DNA of 64,000 nucleotides from Mastigamoeba balamuthi (GCA_902651635.1 CACRSC010001917.1:640319-704318); one strand, 5' to 3'. Counted from the stretch's first letter, positions 23,101-37,600 are shown. Program-made: numbers and translations. Notes: generated by a model from the sequence alone, not told the origin.

Positions 23101-23149
23101 AATGGTATTTAATACTCAAAACGGGACAAACAACGTACGGTCTTCCAGA

Positions 23150-23890
23150 GCGGACAGGCTCGGATGGGAGCATGCTCCCGACACGCCTTGTCTCGTAGAC
23201 GTCGACAATCAAGAGGCTCTTCGGCTCGCGCCCCATGCACGCGCACAGGCGGTGTCCGTTCTCCTCCTGTACAACCTCGCCATCCGCCCTCTTATTGAGC
23301 AGTGAGTATCTCTTCCCCGGCGGGAGATATCACCCTTGCGTTGTCATTCAAGTACTTGAAGAGGTTCTCGTTGCACTCGCCGCTCCTGAGGCAGCGCACG
23401 TTGAACTTGTTCTCCGACACCCTCTCGGTGAACATCGGGATGCACCACATGACCGCGACCATCAGATCGGAACCGGAGATGTCTGTATGCTCAGATCAGA
23501 CGCCACAACAACTCGGGTTCGGCAAACACACACCGTAGCACAGGCACCCCGTGGTTCCCTTCATCGCGTACTCCCTCTTCGTCACGAGCATCGCGGTGGC
23601 CCTGGACGGCTTGTAGTATGGGTCAGTGCGCGCATCGATATAATTCGCGCAAAACCTCAACGGTGTCGACGGGCGAGTACACCGCGGAGCCCTCGGCGAT
23701 GTAGACCCTGGGGTTGACGAGGTTCTTCTGCCCGAGGAAGTTCTTGATGCCGATTGCGCACGCGGACTTGGAGGTTGTCTCGTCGAGCCACTTGTGAAGC
23801 TGCTCCTGGAGCCTGCCATGTAATGCGCGTCAGCTGAGTAAAGAACACAGGGGCGTGCTTGGCGGAGTCGATTGCGGAAGGCGTCTCCAT
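23150..23890 (-). CDS. Actinoporin-like (pore-forming cytolysin-fold) protein, copy A
   Basis: Begins with ATG at 23890 (METPSAIDSAKHAP), then exons with KNLVNPRVYIAEG (about 23700-23745), a short exon with KREYAMKGTTGC (about 23540-23580), one with VAVMWCIPMFTE (about 23430-23470), and a last segment KSLLIVDVYETR near 23190. The motif order parallels copy B and the actinoporin-like fold, with the LVNP and KR/E-Y positions shared between the copies, which supports tandem duplication. The two copies are clearly diverged. No classical secretion signal is obvious at the proposed start. Divergent with the nucleotidyltransferase gene (330 bp between starts). Assignment is by motif only. Confidence 0.45.
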
Positions 23891-24219
23891 CAGGGTGATG
23901 ATGCGCAGAATGAGACGAACTATAATAATGTGGCAGTGATTCCCAGTTATATCTGGTGCCAGCGATGACTCAACGCAGGCATTTCGCCATCAGGAATCTT
24001 GAGAGAAAATTATCTTTCTGAAACAGACATCCTGTCTTCGCATCGACCCATCAAAGAAACCGCGCACAGACAGTTGGGCCGAACTGTGCGGATCGGCTGT
24101 GAGCCTTCCGGCCGGCCGGCCGAGAGAATGCAACTGGCCAGATATTCTCTGTATCTCCCCCCTCCTTTTTTTAATATCAAAAAGGCGCGCGGGGTGCGCA
24201 CGCTCAACACCAGCCTGCG

Positions 24220-27200
24220 ATGTCAACAGCGAGCAGCGCGTGGGCCACCGGGTCTCCGCCGCCGCCAGAGGGCTCTGCCGAGAGCGTCGCGGCGATGTGG
24301 GCGTGGTTCTGCGCGCTTCCGCTCGACGACCGCGTGCGCGCGACATCGCTCTGCGGCGACGCCACCACCGTGCCCCTCCTCCTCCAGATGCGCGACGAGG
24401 TCGCCGCGCGCAGCCGCGCCCCCCAGGGGCCCCCGNNNNNNNNNNNNNNNNNNNNNNNNNNNNNNNNNNNNNNNNNNNNNNNNNNNNNNNNNNNNNNNNN
24501 NNNNNNNNNNNNNNNNNNNNNNNNNNNNNNNNNNNNNNNNNNNNNNNNNNNNNNNNNNNNNNNNNNNNNNNNNNNNNNNNNNNNNNNNNNNNNNNNNNNN
24601 NNNNNNNNNNNNNNNNNNNNNNNNNNNNNNNNNNNNNNNNNNNNNNNNNNNNNNNNNNNNNNNNNNNNNNNNNNNNNNNNNNNNNNNNNNNNNNNNNNNN
24701 NNNNNNNNNNNNNNNCCGCCGCCGCCGCCTCCGCCGCGCGCCGCCCGCGCCGGCCCGCCCGGGGTCTTAAATCTGAGGCGGCGATCACGCCGGGGGATAT
24801 TTTGCTGTGCTCTCTGCAGGCGCCGCCCGAGTTCTGCTGCAGCGCGTTCCCGACCCTCAGGCCGCTGTGCCTCGAGTGGCCCAGAGTGCCGCGCCAGGCA
24901 GAGGAGAAGCTGCTGGGGGCGCTGCGGATAGGCGTCTCTGACACGGTGACGCTGCACCGTGCACTGCTGCGCTCGCCCAGCGCGTTCCGCGGGCTCATGG
25001 TCAGATTCGCGTATCTCCTGCCCCCCCTCCCTGCGCGCGCCGTGGTCACTTGATCTCTGACGTAGGTGCACAACCACCAAAAACCACAGCGGAGAGCATC
25101 GCACATGGGGTTCCTGCGGAGCCCTTGTAAAGTACAGTACCGCGACCAGGCACCTTCCGGCAAGCCAGGGTGGTCATGGTCCTCCCCGCATTGGGTGCGG
25201 CAACCGCGAAATCCGATTCCCTTTCGTCGTTTTCCGCGGAAATGCTACCAAATATCCGCCAGGAATTTCAAAACGCCACCAACAAAAATCCCCTCTCTGC
25301 GCCCCCCCAATGTGAAATTGCGCTTCTGACGTAGCACATTGCTCTCGCCCAACGACCCCAACACTCGCCCCGGCACGCAGTGGAACGACAAGCAGTACCA
25401 CACGCTGGGCAACTTTGTCGCGTCGCTGGTGGAGCGGGCCATGTGGGTGCGCTACTACGAGTCGCACGCGGCGCAGGACCCCCGCGCGGACCCCTCGTGC
25501 GGCAAGCGCTACGCCGCGGGCGCCGCCCCGGGCTTCTCCCCGACGGCGCCCTCGCCCTCGAACACCGTCCCCGCGCGCACGCTGGCGGCCTTCTGGCACG
25601 ACCTGCCGCCGCCCGAGCGCTGCGCCGTCATGCGCGACGCGCGCGAGGCGGTGGCGCAGATGTGGCCCGCGCTGGGCCCGCAGCAGTTTGCCGAGTGCCG
25701 GGCGCTGCTCGAGGACCTGCCCCTGCTCGCCGCGCTGCCCGAGCGCTCGCAGCGCGACTGCGACGTGGCCGAGATGTTCTTCGCGAGCCCCCTCGAGTGG
25801 TTCGTTACCCGACTGTCCCCCCGCCTATCGGCCTCGCCAGAGCTCACGCGGGGTCGCCAGCGCGGGGAGCACGCGGGCGGCTGTGCTGCGAGCGATCGGG
25901 AGGTTCCTGCGTGAGACGTACATCAGGAAGCTCTCGAGCGACCTGATCAACGACGAGCGCTGGAACGCGGCCAAGAAGAAGCGCAGGGGGGCGTCCGCCA
26001 GGCAGCAGCAGGGCTCGACGCCCCGAAAGCACAAGTCGCAGCGCAAGGAGTGCGCGGGCGCGGAGCCCACGTCGCCGGGCGCGGCGGCGGCGTCGGCGGC
26101 CGCGGACGCCAAGCGCCAGCGCAGGAAACGGCGCGCCAACGCCGCCGCGCTCGACCTCGCGCTGCCCACCGAGGACGACGACGACGACGACGGCGCCAGG
26201 TCGCAGCCCGACACTGACGAGCGCCCGGCCGACTCGCTGGACCTCGCGACGCCGCCTCCTCCTCCTCCGCCGCCGCCCCCTGAGCCCGTGCCGCACGCAG
26301 CCAAGACGCCGCCGGGGTTCACGGCCGAGGCGCTCGACCTTGCGAGGGAGAAGGGGAGCGGGGCCAAGGAGCAGGCGGGGAACAGAGCGACGTCTGCGGG
26401 GGGTCAGCCGGGGGCGCGAGGGTCGTCGCGGCTGGGGCCCAGGGGGAAGAGGTCGGCGGGGATGAAGCACATCAGCCCGCCCCCGGGGTCGAGGGCGACG
26501 CACCCGCCGGCACCGCCGCCGCCGCTGCCGTCGCCGTCGCCGCTGGCGCAGAGCAGGCAGCGCTCGACGAGCATCGACAGCGAGCACCAGCAGAAGCAGC
26601 CGCAGCGGCTGGCAAAGCAGCAGCAGAAGCAGCAGCAGCGGGGCGTGCACCTCGACCTCGCGGTGGCGCAGACGCCACGGGGCAAGCACCAGGCGCAGCG
26701 CCAGCAGCAGCAACAGCGGACAACGCTGCAGCGCAGCAACAGCCAGCCGATATCGCCGTCGCTCGCGGCAGCGACGCCCGCGTGGTCGTCTGCCATGTCG
26801 GTGCCACAGTCGCCCGCGTACATTGGCGGCGTGCCCGCGCGCGTGGTCTCGCCCATTGTGCTGGCCGAGAGGCTTCCAGCGCCGCTGCAGCCCGGCTACG
26901 TCCCGCCAGCGTTGGGAGCGCAGCAACAGCCGCAGCCGCAGCCGCAGCCGCAGCCGCAACCACAGCCGCAGCAGCAGCAAAAGCAACAGGAGGCACCACA
27001 ACCACAGCATCAGCAGGCATCACAGGCTGCCGCGGCGCCACAGGCGGATCCGCCTCACTCGCCGGCGCTGTCGTCGGCGTCTGCGAGCGACACGGACTCG
27101 GGGTCACCGCGGCCGCACCCGCAGGAGCTCGTCCCGCCGTTCTTCCCGACGGTTGCGCCGCTCGAGTCTGTGGGCGCTTCGAGCGCTGTGCGGAAGATGT

Positions 27201-29323
27201 CGTCGCCGTCGCCGCCCAAGCCCTCGTACTCGGAGGTCATGGCGGGGTCCGCCCCCGCTGTCGTGCACATGGTGGCGCCGCAGCAGCAGCAACAGCAGGG
27301 CCGAGTGCGCCAGATGTCGTCTGCGCTGGACCTCGCCGCGTCGTCGCACATGTCGAGCAGCCGTGGGGGAGTTCTCAAGCCCACGTACCTCAGCACGCTG
27401 CTCAACAAGTCTGGCGACGACGCGCAGTACTACGACCCGCTCGATCTCGCGACGGCCAAGCGCACCAGCCAGCTGCAGGCGGCGCAGATGCGTAGGTCCG
27501 GCATGGCGCCACAGCAGCCGCCCGTCGTGCAGGCGTCGCGCCAGGCGCAGCGGAGAGACCAGGGCGTGTTCCTCGACTTCGCCGCGCCCCCCTCGAGGGC
27601 CCCAGCGTCGACGTCGTCGGCGCCTTCGCCAGCGCAGGGGCTCCTGAGGCCGCAGCCGCAGCGCGCGGCGATGCCCGACTCGGCGATGCGACCCAAGTCG
27701 TGGGGGCCGAACCTCACGGCGTCGCTGCAGTACGGCGACCAGCAGCCGCAAGTGCCGCCGTCGCCCAAGAAGCCCCAGAAGCAGCCCGTGGCGCCCCTGC
27801 AACTGCCGCTGCAGCCGCAGCCGCGGCAGCCGGCGCAGTCCCAGGGCGGCGGCAGCAGGACGGCCCCAATCGTGTCGCCGCCGATCGGGCAGCCGCTGCC
27901 GCCCCCGCGGGCAGAGGCGCTCGACCTCGCGGGCGCCCCGCCGTCGCCGCTGATGACCAACGGCGGCCGCTCGCCGCGCTCGATACAGCAGCCGGGGGCG
28001 GGCGGCAGCGCGTCGCGGCACCTGGACTTGGCGTACGCGGCAGCTGTGGCGTCGGCGGAGCCCAACCTAACGCTGCCGCCGTGGGTACCCGCGGCGTACG
28101 CGTACGCGGGGGTGACGCCCGCGGTGGCCGCGCTGGCGGCGGAGGTTGCGGACTACTGCCGGTACGTGGAGCGCAGGTTCGACGAGTCCAAGGGCGTGTA
28201 TCAGATGATGCTCAAGAGAATTGCCAACGTCGCGACGAGGCTGCTGCCCGGCTCCTCCGTCGTGCCGTTCGGCTCGTATGCGACGTCGCTGTGCATCCCC
28301 ACGAGCGACCTCGACCTCGTGTGCGTTCTGCCGTCAGACCAGGGCTCCCGTACGTGGCTGCCCTCTTTGCCCCCCCCGTCTCGTCTCTCGGTGGTTGCTC
28401 AGCGCTGCGGTGCAGTGGACCGACGAGCGTCATTCCGGGTGCTCGTTGAGGGCCTGCGAGGCGAGAGCTGGGTCAGCTGGATGAAGCCCATCGAAACTGC
28501 GGCCATCCCTGTAATTAAGCTCATGTCAAAAGCCGAGTACATACCCACCGACGTCACGTTCACCATCCGGCCCTCCAACGGGTACCACCAAATCTCCTTT
28601 ACCCGCACCCCGCACGTCGTCGGCCTGACCGCCCATCGCACGCCTACAGGGCCGACGACGACCGCGGAGTGGAGGCGGACGGGGCTCCCAAGCACCGAGG
28701 GCTCAGGAACTCGGACATGGTCAAGTCGTTCCTGCGGGACCTGAGGTCGTTCAAGCCCATACTGCTCGTGCTGAAGCAGCTGCTGTACGAGCGCGGGCTC
28801 AACAACACGTACACGGGCGGCCTGGGCTCGTTCTGCCTGTCGCTGATGGTCGCGAGCTACCTGCAGGTCTTCGACTCCCACCAGGCGCAGGACCTCGGCT
28901 CACTCCTCGTCGGCTTCCTGAGCTACTACGGCACCGTTTTTGACTATAGAACCACTGGCATCTCGACGAGGAACGGCGGGTGCGTGTCGAACGTCATGCG
29001 TGTATGGCACACAAACCGCTGACGCAACGGTTGTGTGCCACAGGAGCCACTTCCGACTCGGAGACCCGGGGCACTTCAGCGGGGTGGGACCCATCGTGAT
29101 CGAGGACCCGTGGGACCCCAACACCAACGTGGCGTCCGGCGTGTTCTCGATGTGGCGAGTGCGCTCTGTGTTTGAGGGCGCCCACGCGGCCCTCTTGTCG
29201 CCCACCCCGACCTCGGAGGACTCCCCCACCATCCTCTCGCGAATACTGCGGGAGTGGACCGCGCCGGCCAGCGGCGACCCGTCGCCGGCTGCGCAGCCGC
29301 CCCACGGACACCAGCGCCCGTAG
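24220..29323 (+). CDS. TENT4/TRF4-type non-canonical poly(A) polymerase with nine LDLA repeats (contains assembly gap)
   Basis: Phase-consistent exons: 24220 to the gap, 24820-25010, 25335-25803, 25841-28349, 28416-28581, 28650-28985 and 29044-29323. The C-terminal part has the nucleotidyltransferase core VVPFGSYATSLCIPTSDLDLV (G-S then D-x-D), the segment PVIKLMSKAE, and the PAP-associated region with RSFKPILLVLKQLLYERGL, GGLGSFCLSLM and a late IVIEDPWDPNTNVA. This is the TRF4/PAPD5/7 layout that adds A tails to RNA. The N-terminal half (MWAWFCALPLDDRVRATSL; FWHDLPPPERCAVM) resembles the helical N-terminus of plant TRF4-like proteins (from memory, tentative). In between is a long Gln/Pro/Ser-rich disordered region. 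280 Ns (24436-24715) hide part of the first exon or intron. Confidence 0.85.
24436..24715. other. Assembly gap (280 N)
   Basis: Unresolved bases inside the N-terminal region of the nucleotidyltransferase gene. Both flanks are very GC-rich (c-rich before, ccgccgccg after), which probably caused the gap. Confidence 0.99.
26148..28044 (+). repeat. Nine dispersed LDLA peptide repeats within the nucleotidyltransferase ORF
   Basis: Eight exact LDLA and one LDFA occur at about 26150, 26238, 26332, 26656, 27328, 27439, 27571, 27919 and 28023, each usually preceded by Ala, Ser, Pro or His. Spacing is irregular (tens to hundreds of bases) and intervening sequence is low complexity. Codons differ between copies (ctcgacctcgcg, ctggacctcgcc, ctcgatctcgcg, ctggacttggcg), so the peptide and not the DNA is conserved. 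Confidence 0.85.
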
Positions 29324-29509
29324 TAACTCTCTTCTCTCCCGTTCCTCGCGCTCCCACACGGGAATCAACAGAAGGCAATAGCGTATGAAAACAAGAAGAA
29401 AAAAAAGAGAGAAGCCAAATTCGTGTTAAAGTCGTCACGTCACGGTTGTTACGGTCATGCTGGGCTGTCAAAGTGTACACGACTTTGTCGATTGCGGTGC
29501 GGTTGTCAT

Positions 29510-31596
<2,087 letters not shown>

Positions 31597-31798
31597 TTCC
31601 GCACTCGTGGTTCCTCGCGCCCCGGGCTCGCCGTCCTAGTGCGCGCGCGCAGCTGAATCGCGTGTGTGTGCTTGGGCCGAGCGCGCTGCAGCACCGAGCG
31701 GCACGGGCGAAGATGTGCTATTGATAGCCGCAACCCCAAAAATAAACTCTGCGCTGCTGATGGGATTTCTCTTCCGGATTCACTGCGATTCGGAGTCC

Positions 31799-32544
31799 AT
31801 GGGACGTGCCGCGCTGCTCGTCCTGTCCAACGTGGCGTGTTGCGTCGCCGGTGCCCTGGCGTTCGCTGCGGGAATCGTCTGGTGCTCATCCGAGAGCACT
31901 TTCGCCTCGTTCGTGTTGGCCCTCTACATCATGTGCGCCCCCTCCTGCCCCAGGTCCTCCCCGTCGTCGCTCAGCTGGTACGACGCAACGCCCGGAGCAG
32001 GACATTCGGGGCCTTGATTGTCGTGTTCGAGGTGTGGATGCCGCAGCGCATGAGGTACTGGCTGGGGTTCTATACGACGTGGGGCGGCAAGGGCGCCTTC
32101 ATGATCCTGGTGGGCGTGCTGGTGCTGGTGCCCTCGCGGCTCTTCTTCTACATCGCCGGGGCCCTCATCATCGCCATCGCGCTATGCATGCTGTTCTTCC
32201 AGGCGGTGGGCCTGTGCGGCTCCTCGACCATTGCTCCGAGGTGGCAATCGTTGATCACGCCCAGGCCCACGCGCACGGCACCGGCAGTGCAGCAGCCACC
32301 CGTCCCGGCCGTCCCTGTCACCGCCAGCCCCGGAGGGCCCGGCCCCATCCCCACGCAGCCCAAGGCACCGCCAGCGGCAGCAGCAGGTGCTCCCGCTGCC
32401 CTGCCGAGGCAGGAGAGGGGGGAGTCTCGCCCGCAGGGCACCGGGCAGGCAAACCACCCAAGGCGAGAGCCGCGGTCGAGTCAGGTGTCCAAGGCCACCA
32501 CCACGACCGCGCCAGATGCTGCAGCGCGCTACGCAGCCCGCTGA
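31799..32544 (+). CDS. COPI-associated-type (TVP18-like) four-helix membrane protein
   Basis: Two exons, 31799-31932 and 32001-32544 (intron GTGCGC...GCAG), join in phase to 225 residues. The order of hydrophobic helices (LLVLSNVACCVAGALAFAAGI; SFVLALYIMTFGALIVVFEV; FMILVGVLVLVPSRLFFYIAGALIIAIALCMLFF), with a middle WMPQRMRYWLGFYTTWGGKG loop, fits the COPI_assoc family of Golgi-associated tetraspan membrane proteins. The last 90 residues are a Pro/Ala/Gln-rich cytosolic tail absent from short family members. Identification rests on topology and the glycine/aromatic loop, hence moderate confidence. Its 3' end is only 80 bp from that of the convergent Deltex gene. Confidence 0.7.
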
Positions 32545-32624
32545 GCGGCGCGCGCGCGCGTGCGTTGAAGGCGAGCGACCGGTCAAACAAATGTACTCCA
32601 CTTCCCCTTTGTTTCTCTGGCCCG

Positions 32625-34080
32625 TCACGAGGGGCGGTCCAGCACCCCGACGGCCGCCAGCTCCTCCGTCACGCGGCTGAGGTACGTGGGGTCCGGGTAG
32701 CCGTGGTTCGCGGCGCCGCCGCTGATCTCGGTCTTGTGGTGCAGCCCCGCCCAGATGACAGAGTCGTCGGCGCCGGTGGTCGCCGACTGCCCCACCGTGA
32801 AGACGAGCCGCCGCGTGAAGGCCTTGACGAGCAGCCTGGCGACCCTGCGGCCCTCGGGGCAGTCGGGCAGGTACGCCACGCGCCGCGTCCCGCGGTAGGC
32901 GACGCCCGGGTGCGGGTGCTGCGGGCCCTGCACGCCGCTGGGCATGACGTAGTGCAGCACAATCGCGACGCACTGCTCGTGGCCCGGCAGCGCCCACGGC
33001 TCGCGTCGCAGGGACATGGTGCCGCCGGGCTGCAGCCCCACGACGGTCCCGTGCGTCGCCCCGCAGATGGGGCACTTGAAGAAGCCGCCGTCGGGCGCCG
33101 CCCTGAGCGCGCAGTCGGCGCACTCGGCGTGCAGGTAGTGCGAGCACGCGGCCAGCTGCACGACGGGCACCGGCGGGTCGCCCAGCTCCTCGAGGCAGAT
33201 GGGGCACTTGTCCTTGGCGTCGGCCCCGCCCGCCTTCTCGGCCTCCCAGTCGACGGCCCTCCAGTGCCCGTGGCCCTCGTCGCCCCCGCGCCCGCTGTCG
33301 ACCTCCATCTCCCCCGCCCCCCCAGCGGCCGCCGGGGCGCCGCCCATGACGTCGCGCTCGAGGTCGCCGTCGCCCCAGACGACCGCGAGCGCGTCGGGCG
33401 ACGCCTGCACCTGCGCGGCGAGGAAGCTGGCCTGCGGCGGCGGCGACGTGGCCGGCGGCGACTGCGCCAGCGACCTGATGCCCAGCTTGCTCAGCAGCGC
33501 CCGCGCCACGTGGCCGCGGCGCTTGGGTCCCGCCACGACGGGCGGCCCCGAGGCGTCGGCCGCCGTCGCGGGCTTCTGCCACGTGCGCCAGCGCATGAAG
33601 CAGGCCGTGCAGAGGTCGTAGCCCCGGTTGGCGGGAACGGCGTTGCAGCCCGGGCAGAGCTTCCGCCCGCCCGCGTCCCACCGCGACTGGCACGCGGCGC
33701 ACAGCGCCCTACGCGGGTTCAGCGACGCGTTGACCCAGCAGCTCGCGCACCTCCTCGTCACTGCGTCGTCGCAGTGCGGTGGGTGCACGTTTGTTTTTTT
33801 CCTCCGGGCCCAGTTTCTACTTTGCTGTGACTCTGGTTTTTGTATGATTCGTTTGCGGAACGGTTCCGGGAAAATAAGCGGGCGAGAACCGAGGCCCGAG
33901 CGCACGCGACGCGCGCGCGAGCACGCACAGGAAGGGAGGGACCTCCGGGAGCGGGAGCGCACGCTGGCCTTGCTGAAACTGGTAGTAGCAGAGCGAGCAG
34001 ATGGGGTGGCCCACGTTGGGCGGCCTGGACCAGCACGACACGCACACCTGCTGCTGTTGTTGTTGTTGTTGCTGCTGTTG

Positions 34081-34116
<36 letters not shown>

Positions 34117-34287
34117 GAGGCGCTGCTGGTGTCTCGTGTTGTAGTGGTGTGTGGGGGCAGCAGCGGCCGGTGCGGCAGCGGCAGCGGGAGCGGTGCCGAA
34201 GCTCACGGGCGACATGTAAGCCGTGGACCTGGTGGGTACAGAGCGGTCCGGGGGCGACTGAGAGCCGTCGCCTGTCTGCTCCGCCAT
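32625..34287 (-). CDS. DTX: Deltex-type E3 ubiquitin ligase with polyQ and three zinc modules
   Basis: Exons 33963-34287 and 32625-33760 (intron GTGCGC...GCAG) join in phase to 486 residues. The RING near residues 290-345 reads CPICLEELGD ... HYLHAECADCAL ... FKCPICGATHG. The C-terminal Deltex domain is clear: GTMSLRREPWALPGHEQC, MPSGVQGPQHPHPG, YLPDCPEGRRVARLL, RLVFTVGQSATTGADD, GLHHKTEISGG and HGYPDPTYLSRVTEELA. Family knowledge: RING-DTC ligases can ubiquitinate ADP-ribose/nucleic-acid-linked substrates. The N-terminus has a run of about 23 Gln (34048-34115) and three Cys modules of the form CxxC-(10-13)-CxxC (VCVSC..CSLC; RCASC..CAAC; LCPGC..CTAC), the second created partly by splicing. 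Divergent with the kinase gene. Confidence 0.92.
34048..34118 (-). repeat. CAG/CAA polyglutamine tract in Deltex exon 1
   Basis: On the minus strand this is an uninterrupted mix of CAG and CAA codons encoding about 23 Gln directly before the first zinc module. The mixed codons suggest the tract is not a recent pure-CAG expansion. Confidence 0.9.
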
Positions 34288-34630
34288 GGCCGTGCGGGAG
34301 AGGCGGGTGCGTGCGGGTCCCGGAAAATAAAGCAAGCAGTCAGATTCTTCTTTCCCCGGGATTCTCGGGGTGTTTCCGCGGTGCTCTCCGCGCAGCCCGC
34401 GCCCCGCCGTACCGCCCCGCGGAAACTCGAGCTGGCGGGCTGGGATCCGGGGGGCCGCCCGGCCAGGGGTACTGCAGATTTGAAGTCTGTTTTTCCTGAT
34501 TCGCCCAAACCATCAAAATAGATTTGCGTTTTAGGTTTGGGGGGGCCAGTAGGCTGTCTGTGTGGGTTGTGCAACTCGCCGGCGCGCTCGCCAACCCCCG
34601 CAACCCCCGGTCTTGTGGCAGCGCGCGGGC

Positions 34631-37600
34631 ATGGGGGAGCTCGGTCTGGACGCGATCACTCTGAGCGGCATCGACGATGCAGCGTCGCCGCCGTCGTCGC
34701 TGGCGTCGTCGTCGTCGCACGAGGTCATCCGCACTCCCTTCGGTTCCTTCGTGCGCCGGCGCCCCGCGGGCGGTTCTCGCAGCGGCTCCCGCGCCTGACG
34801 CCGCGGCCCCTCCCAGACGCTCGAGAGCAAAATCGGCAGGGGGGCGTTTGCGCAGGTGTACAAGGCGTTCTGGGCCGAGACGTCGCTGCACGTCGCCGTC
34901 AAGAAGTTCGACACGGGCCAGATGTCCCGCGAGGTCATCGAGTCGGTTCTGGTGCGCTCTCGGCACTCGGCCCCACTGCCCCGGCCTGACCGCCCCCCGC
35001 CCCCCCGCGGCGCGCAGATGGAGGTGAACCTGCTGGGGCGGCTCAAGCACCCGAACATACTGCGGATCCTGGGGTACCACAAGGAGAACGACAACCTGTA
35101 CATCATGCTCGACTACGCGGAGAACGGGTCGCTGCTGAAGCTGCGCAAGGAGCTGGGCAGCGGGTTCCCCGAGGACATCGTGTGCATGTACGTCGAGCAG
35201 GTGCTGCGCGCGCTGGTGTACCTGCACGAGAGCGGCGTCGTGCACCGCGACCTCAAGGCGGCCAACATCCTCATCATGCACAACGGCGACGTCAAGATCG
35301 CCGACTTTGGCGTCGCGGCCGTCATGGGCGACGCCGACCGCCACTACACCATCGTCGGCAGCCCCTACTGGATGGCCCCCGAGGTCATCAACGCGACGGG
35401 CCACGGCACGCCGTCGGACATCTGGTCCCTGGGCTGCACCATCCACGAGCTCGTCACCGGCGAGCCCCCGTACTTCGGCCTCAACCCCATGACCGCCATG
35501 TTCAAGATCGTCCAGAACCCCGCCCCCATCCCCACATCCGTCTCGCCCGTCAGTCGCATTTCCCCGCCCATCATCGCCCGCTCCGCTTTCTTGCCCCCTT
35601 CCCCCCCCCCCCCCTTTTTTTTCTTCCTGCCATACAGAATTCCCCCCTGAAACCCGCCCCGTCTGCCCCTGCGCCACGTCACTGCGGCTGCGCAGATGCT
35701 GAAGGACTTTATGGAGCGGTGCTTCATCAAGGACCCGTCGAGGAGGCCGACGGCGGCGGACCTGCTGGGCCACCGCTGGCTGGACAGGCTGCGGGCGCTG
35801 GACCTGTCGGGGACGCCGCGCATGAGCCTCGAGATGAACGCCGTCCGCAAGGCCATCGCCGAGGCCCGCGCGGCGTCGGCGTCGGCCACGGCCCCTGCGC
35901 GCAGCAGCCTGTCGGACTCTGCGTCGTCGTCGTTCGACTCGCCGACGCCGTCGCCGCTGGCGCCGGTGCCGATCGGCTCTGTGGCGCGCAGCTCGTCGTC
36001 GCGGACGCCGACGGGCGACGGCAGCGGCGGGACGTCGTCGCGGCACAGGAGGCGCTCGAGCAGGGGCGAGTGCGAGTCGTTCTCGGTGCGGCCGTCGGCG
36101 GGGGCGCTGTCTGCGTACACGCCGCGGCGGAGCAGCACGCTGAGGTCCGAGCGCAAGAAGCACAGCAGCAGCAGCCGCCTGCTCGACGTGTGCTCGGACA
36201 ACTCGGACGGCGGGGGCACGGCGGGCGACTCGGGGGGCGAGGATCCCGCGAGCGCGGGGCCGTCGCTGGGGTCGCTGGGCGCGGCGGGGACCGGGGGCAA
36301 GGAGAAGGCGGCGCACCGCGCGGGGCGGGCGGGCAGTGACATGAGTGCGTCGCTGCTCAGCAGCTCAGCCCGCGAGCCGCTCAAGACCTCACGCACAGCT
36401 CGCCAAGGGTCGTCGAGCCCCGGCGTGCCCGAGGCCGGGGGCGTGTCGGAACCCGACCAGTGCTCGCCCCCGCCCCAGCGCGCGTCGTCGTCGCGCAGGC
36501 TGCGTGAGTCGGCGACGCACCAGCACTCGGCCACGAGCATCACGGCGCGCGACGAGGAGCTCGCGCGGCGCCTGGGCGAGCAGGCGGCGCAGTCGGCGTC
36601 GGCCCCGCCCTCTTCGGGGCCGCTGTCGCCGCACCCGGGGGCAGGGGGCACGCGGCGTCGGCGTCGGTGCTGGGGACGGCGGGAAGCGCGTCGCCTGTGC
36701 CCGGGGCCAGCGAACCCGCCGCGGCGGTGAGGGCGAGGCACACGCGCAGCCTCAAGGCAAAGTTCGTGGCCGACCTGTACGCGACGCCGGTGGAGGCGCC
36801 GGCGACGGTGCGCGCGTGGTCGATGCTGGCCGTGGGCAGCAGCGTGTGGGTGGGCTGCGGCGACGGCTGCGTGGTGACCTTCCGCGCGGCGACGTGCGAG
36901 CAGCTGACGATGTTCCGGCTGCACCGCACGCGGATCTACAGCATGATCGTGGTGGGCTCGCGCGTGTGGTGCTCGAGCGAGGAGGGCGACATCTACTCGG
37001 TCAACCCGCGCGCGACGGCGGAGATCCGGCGGCACACGGTGCACGACAGCGAGCACCGCATGATCAAGTGCATGGCGGTCTTCGAGTCGGACGAGTCGCA
37101 CGCTCGCGTGTGGAGCTGCGCGCCGCAGCTGACGAGTAGCGAGATTGTCGTCCTGAACAAGCGCGCGATGGTCAAGGCGCGTCTGACGGTGCGCCAGGCC
37201 GTCAACAGCATCTCGCCGGGCCCGGCGGACACGGGGGCCGTGTGGCTGGGGTGCATCGGGCACGTGGTCGTCTGCGACCTCGCGACGGGTGCCGTGCGCG
37301 GCGAGGTACCGCTGCCCGAGTCGGCGCGCAACAGAAAGGTCTCGCAGCTGCTGCTGGTCGGTGACCTCGTTTGGGCCGCCGCTGGGAGGCATGTTTACGT
37401 GCTCGACCGCGACTGCCGGCTGACGGGGGCCACGATGACGCAGCGCAACGACGTCGAGCGCCTGTGCCTTATGCACAATATCATACTCAGCGGCGACAGC
37501 GAGGGCCAGCTGCTCTGCTACGACCCCCTGGCCAACACGCTCGTGCACACGCTGCTCAGCCCTCTGATGGGCCAGCATGGCGATGTCGGCGCTCTCAAGG

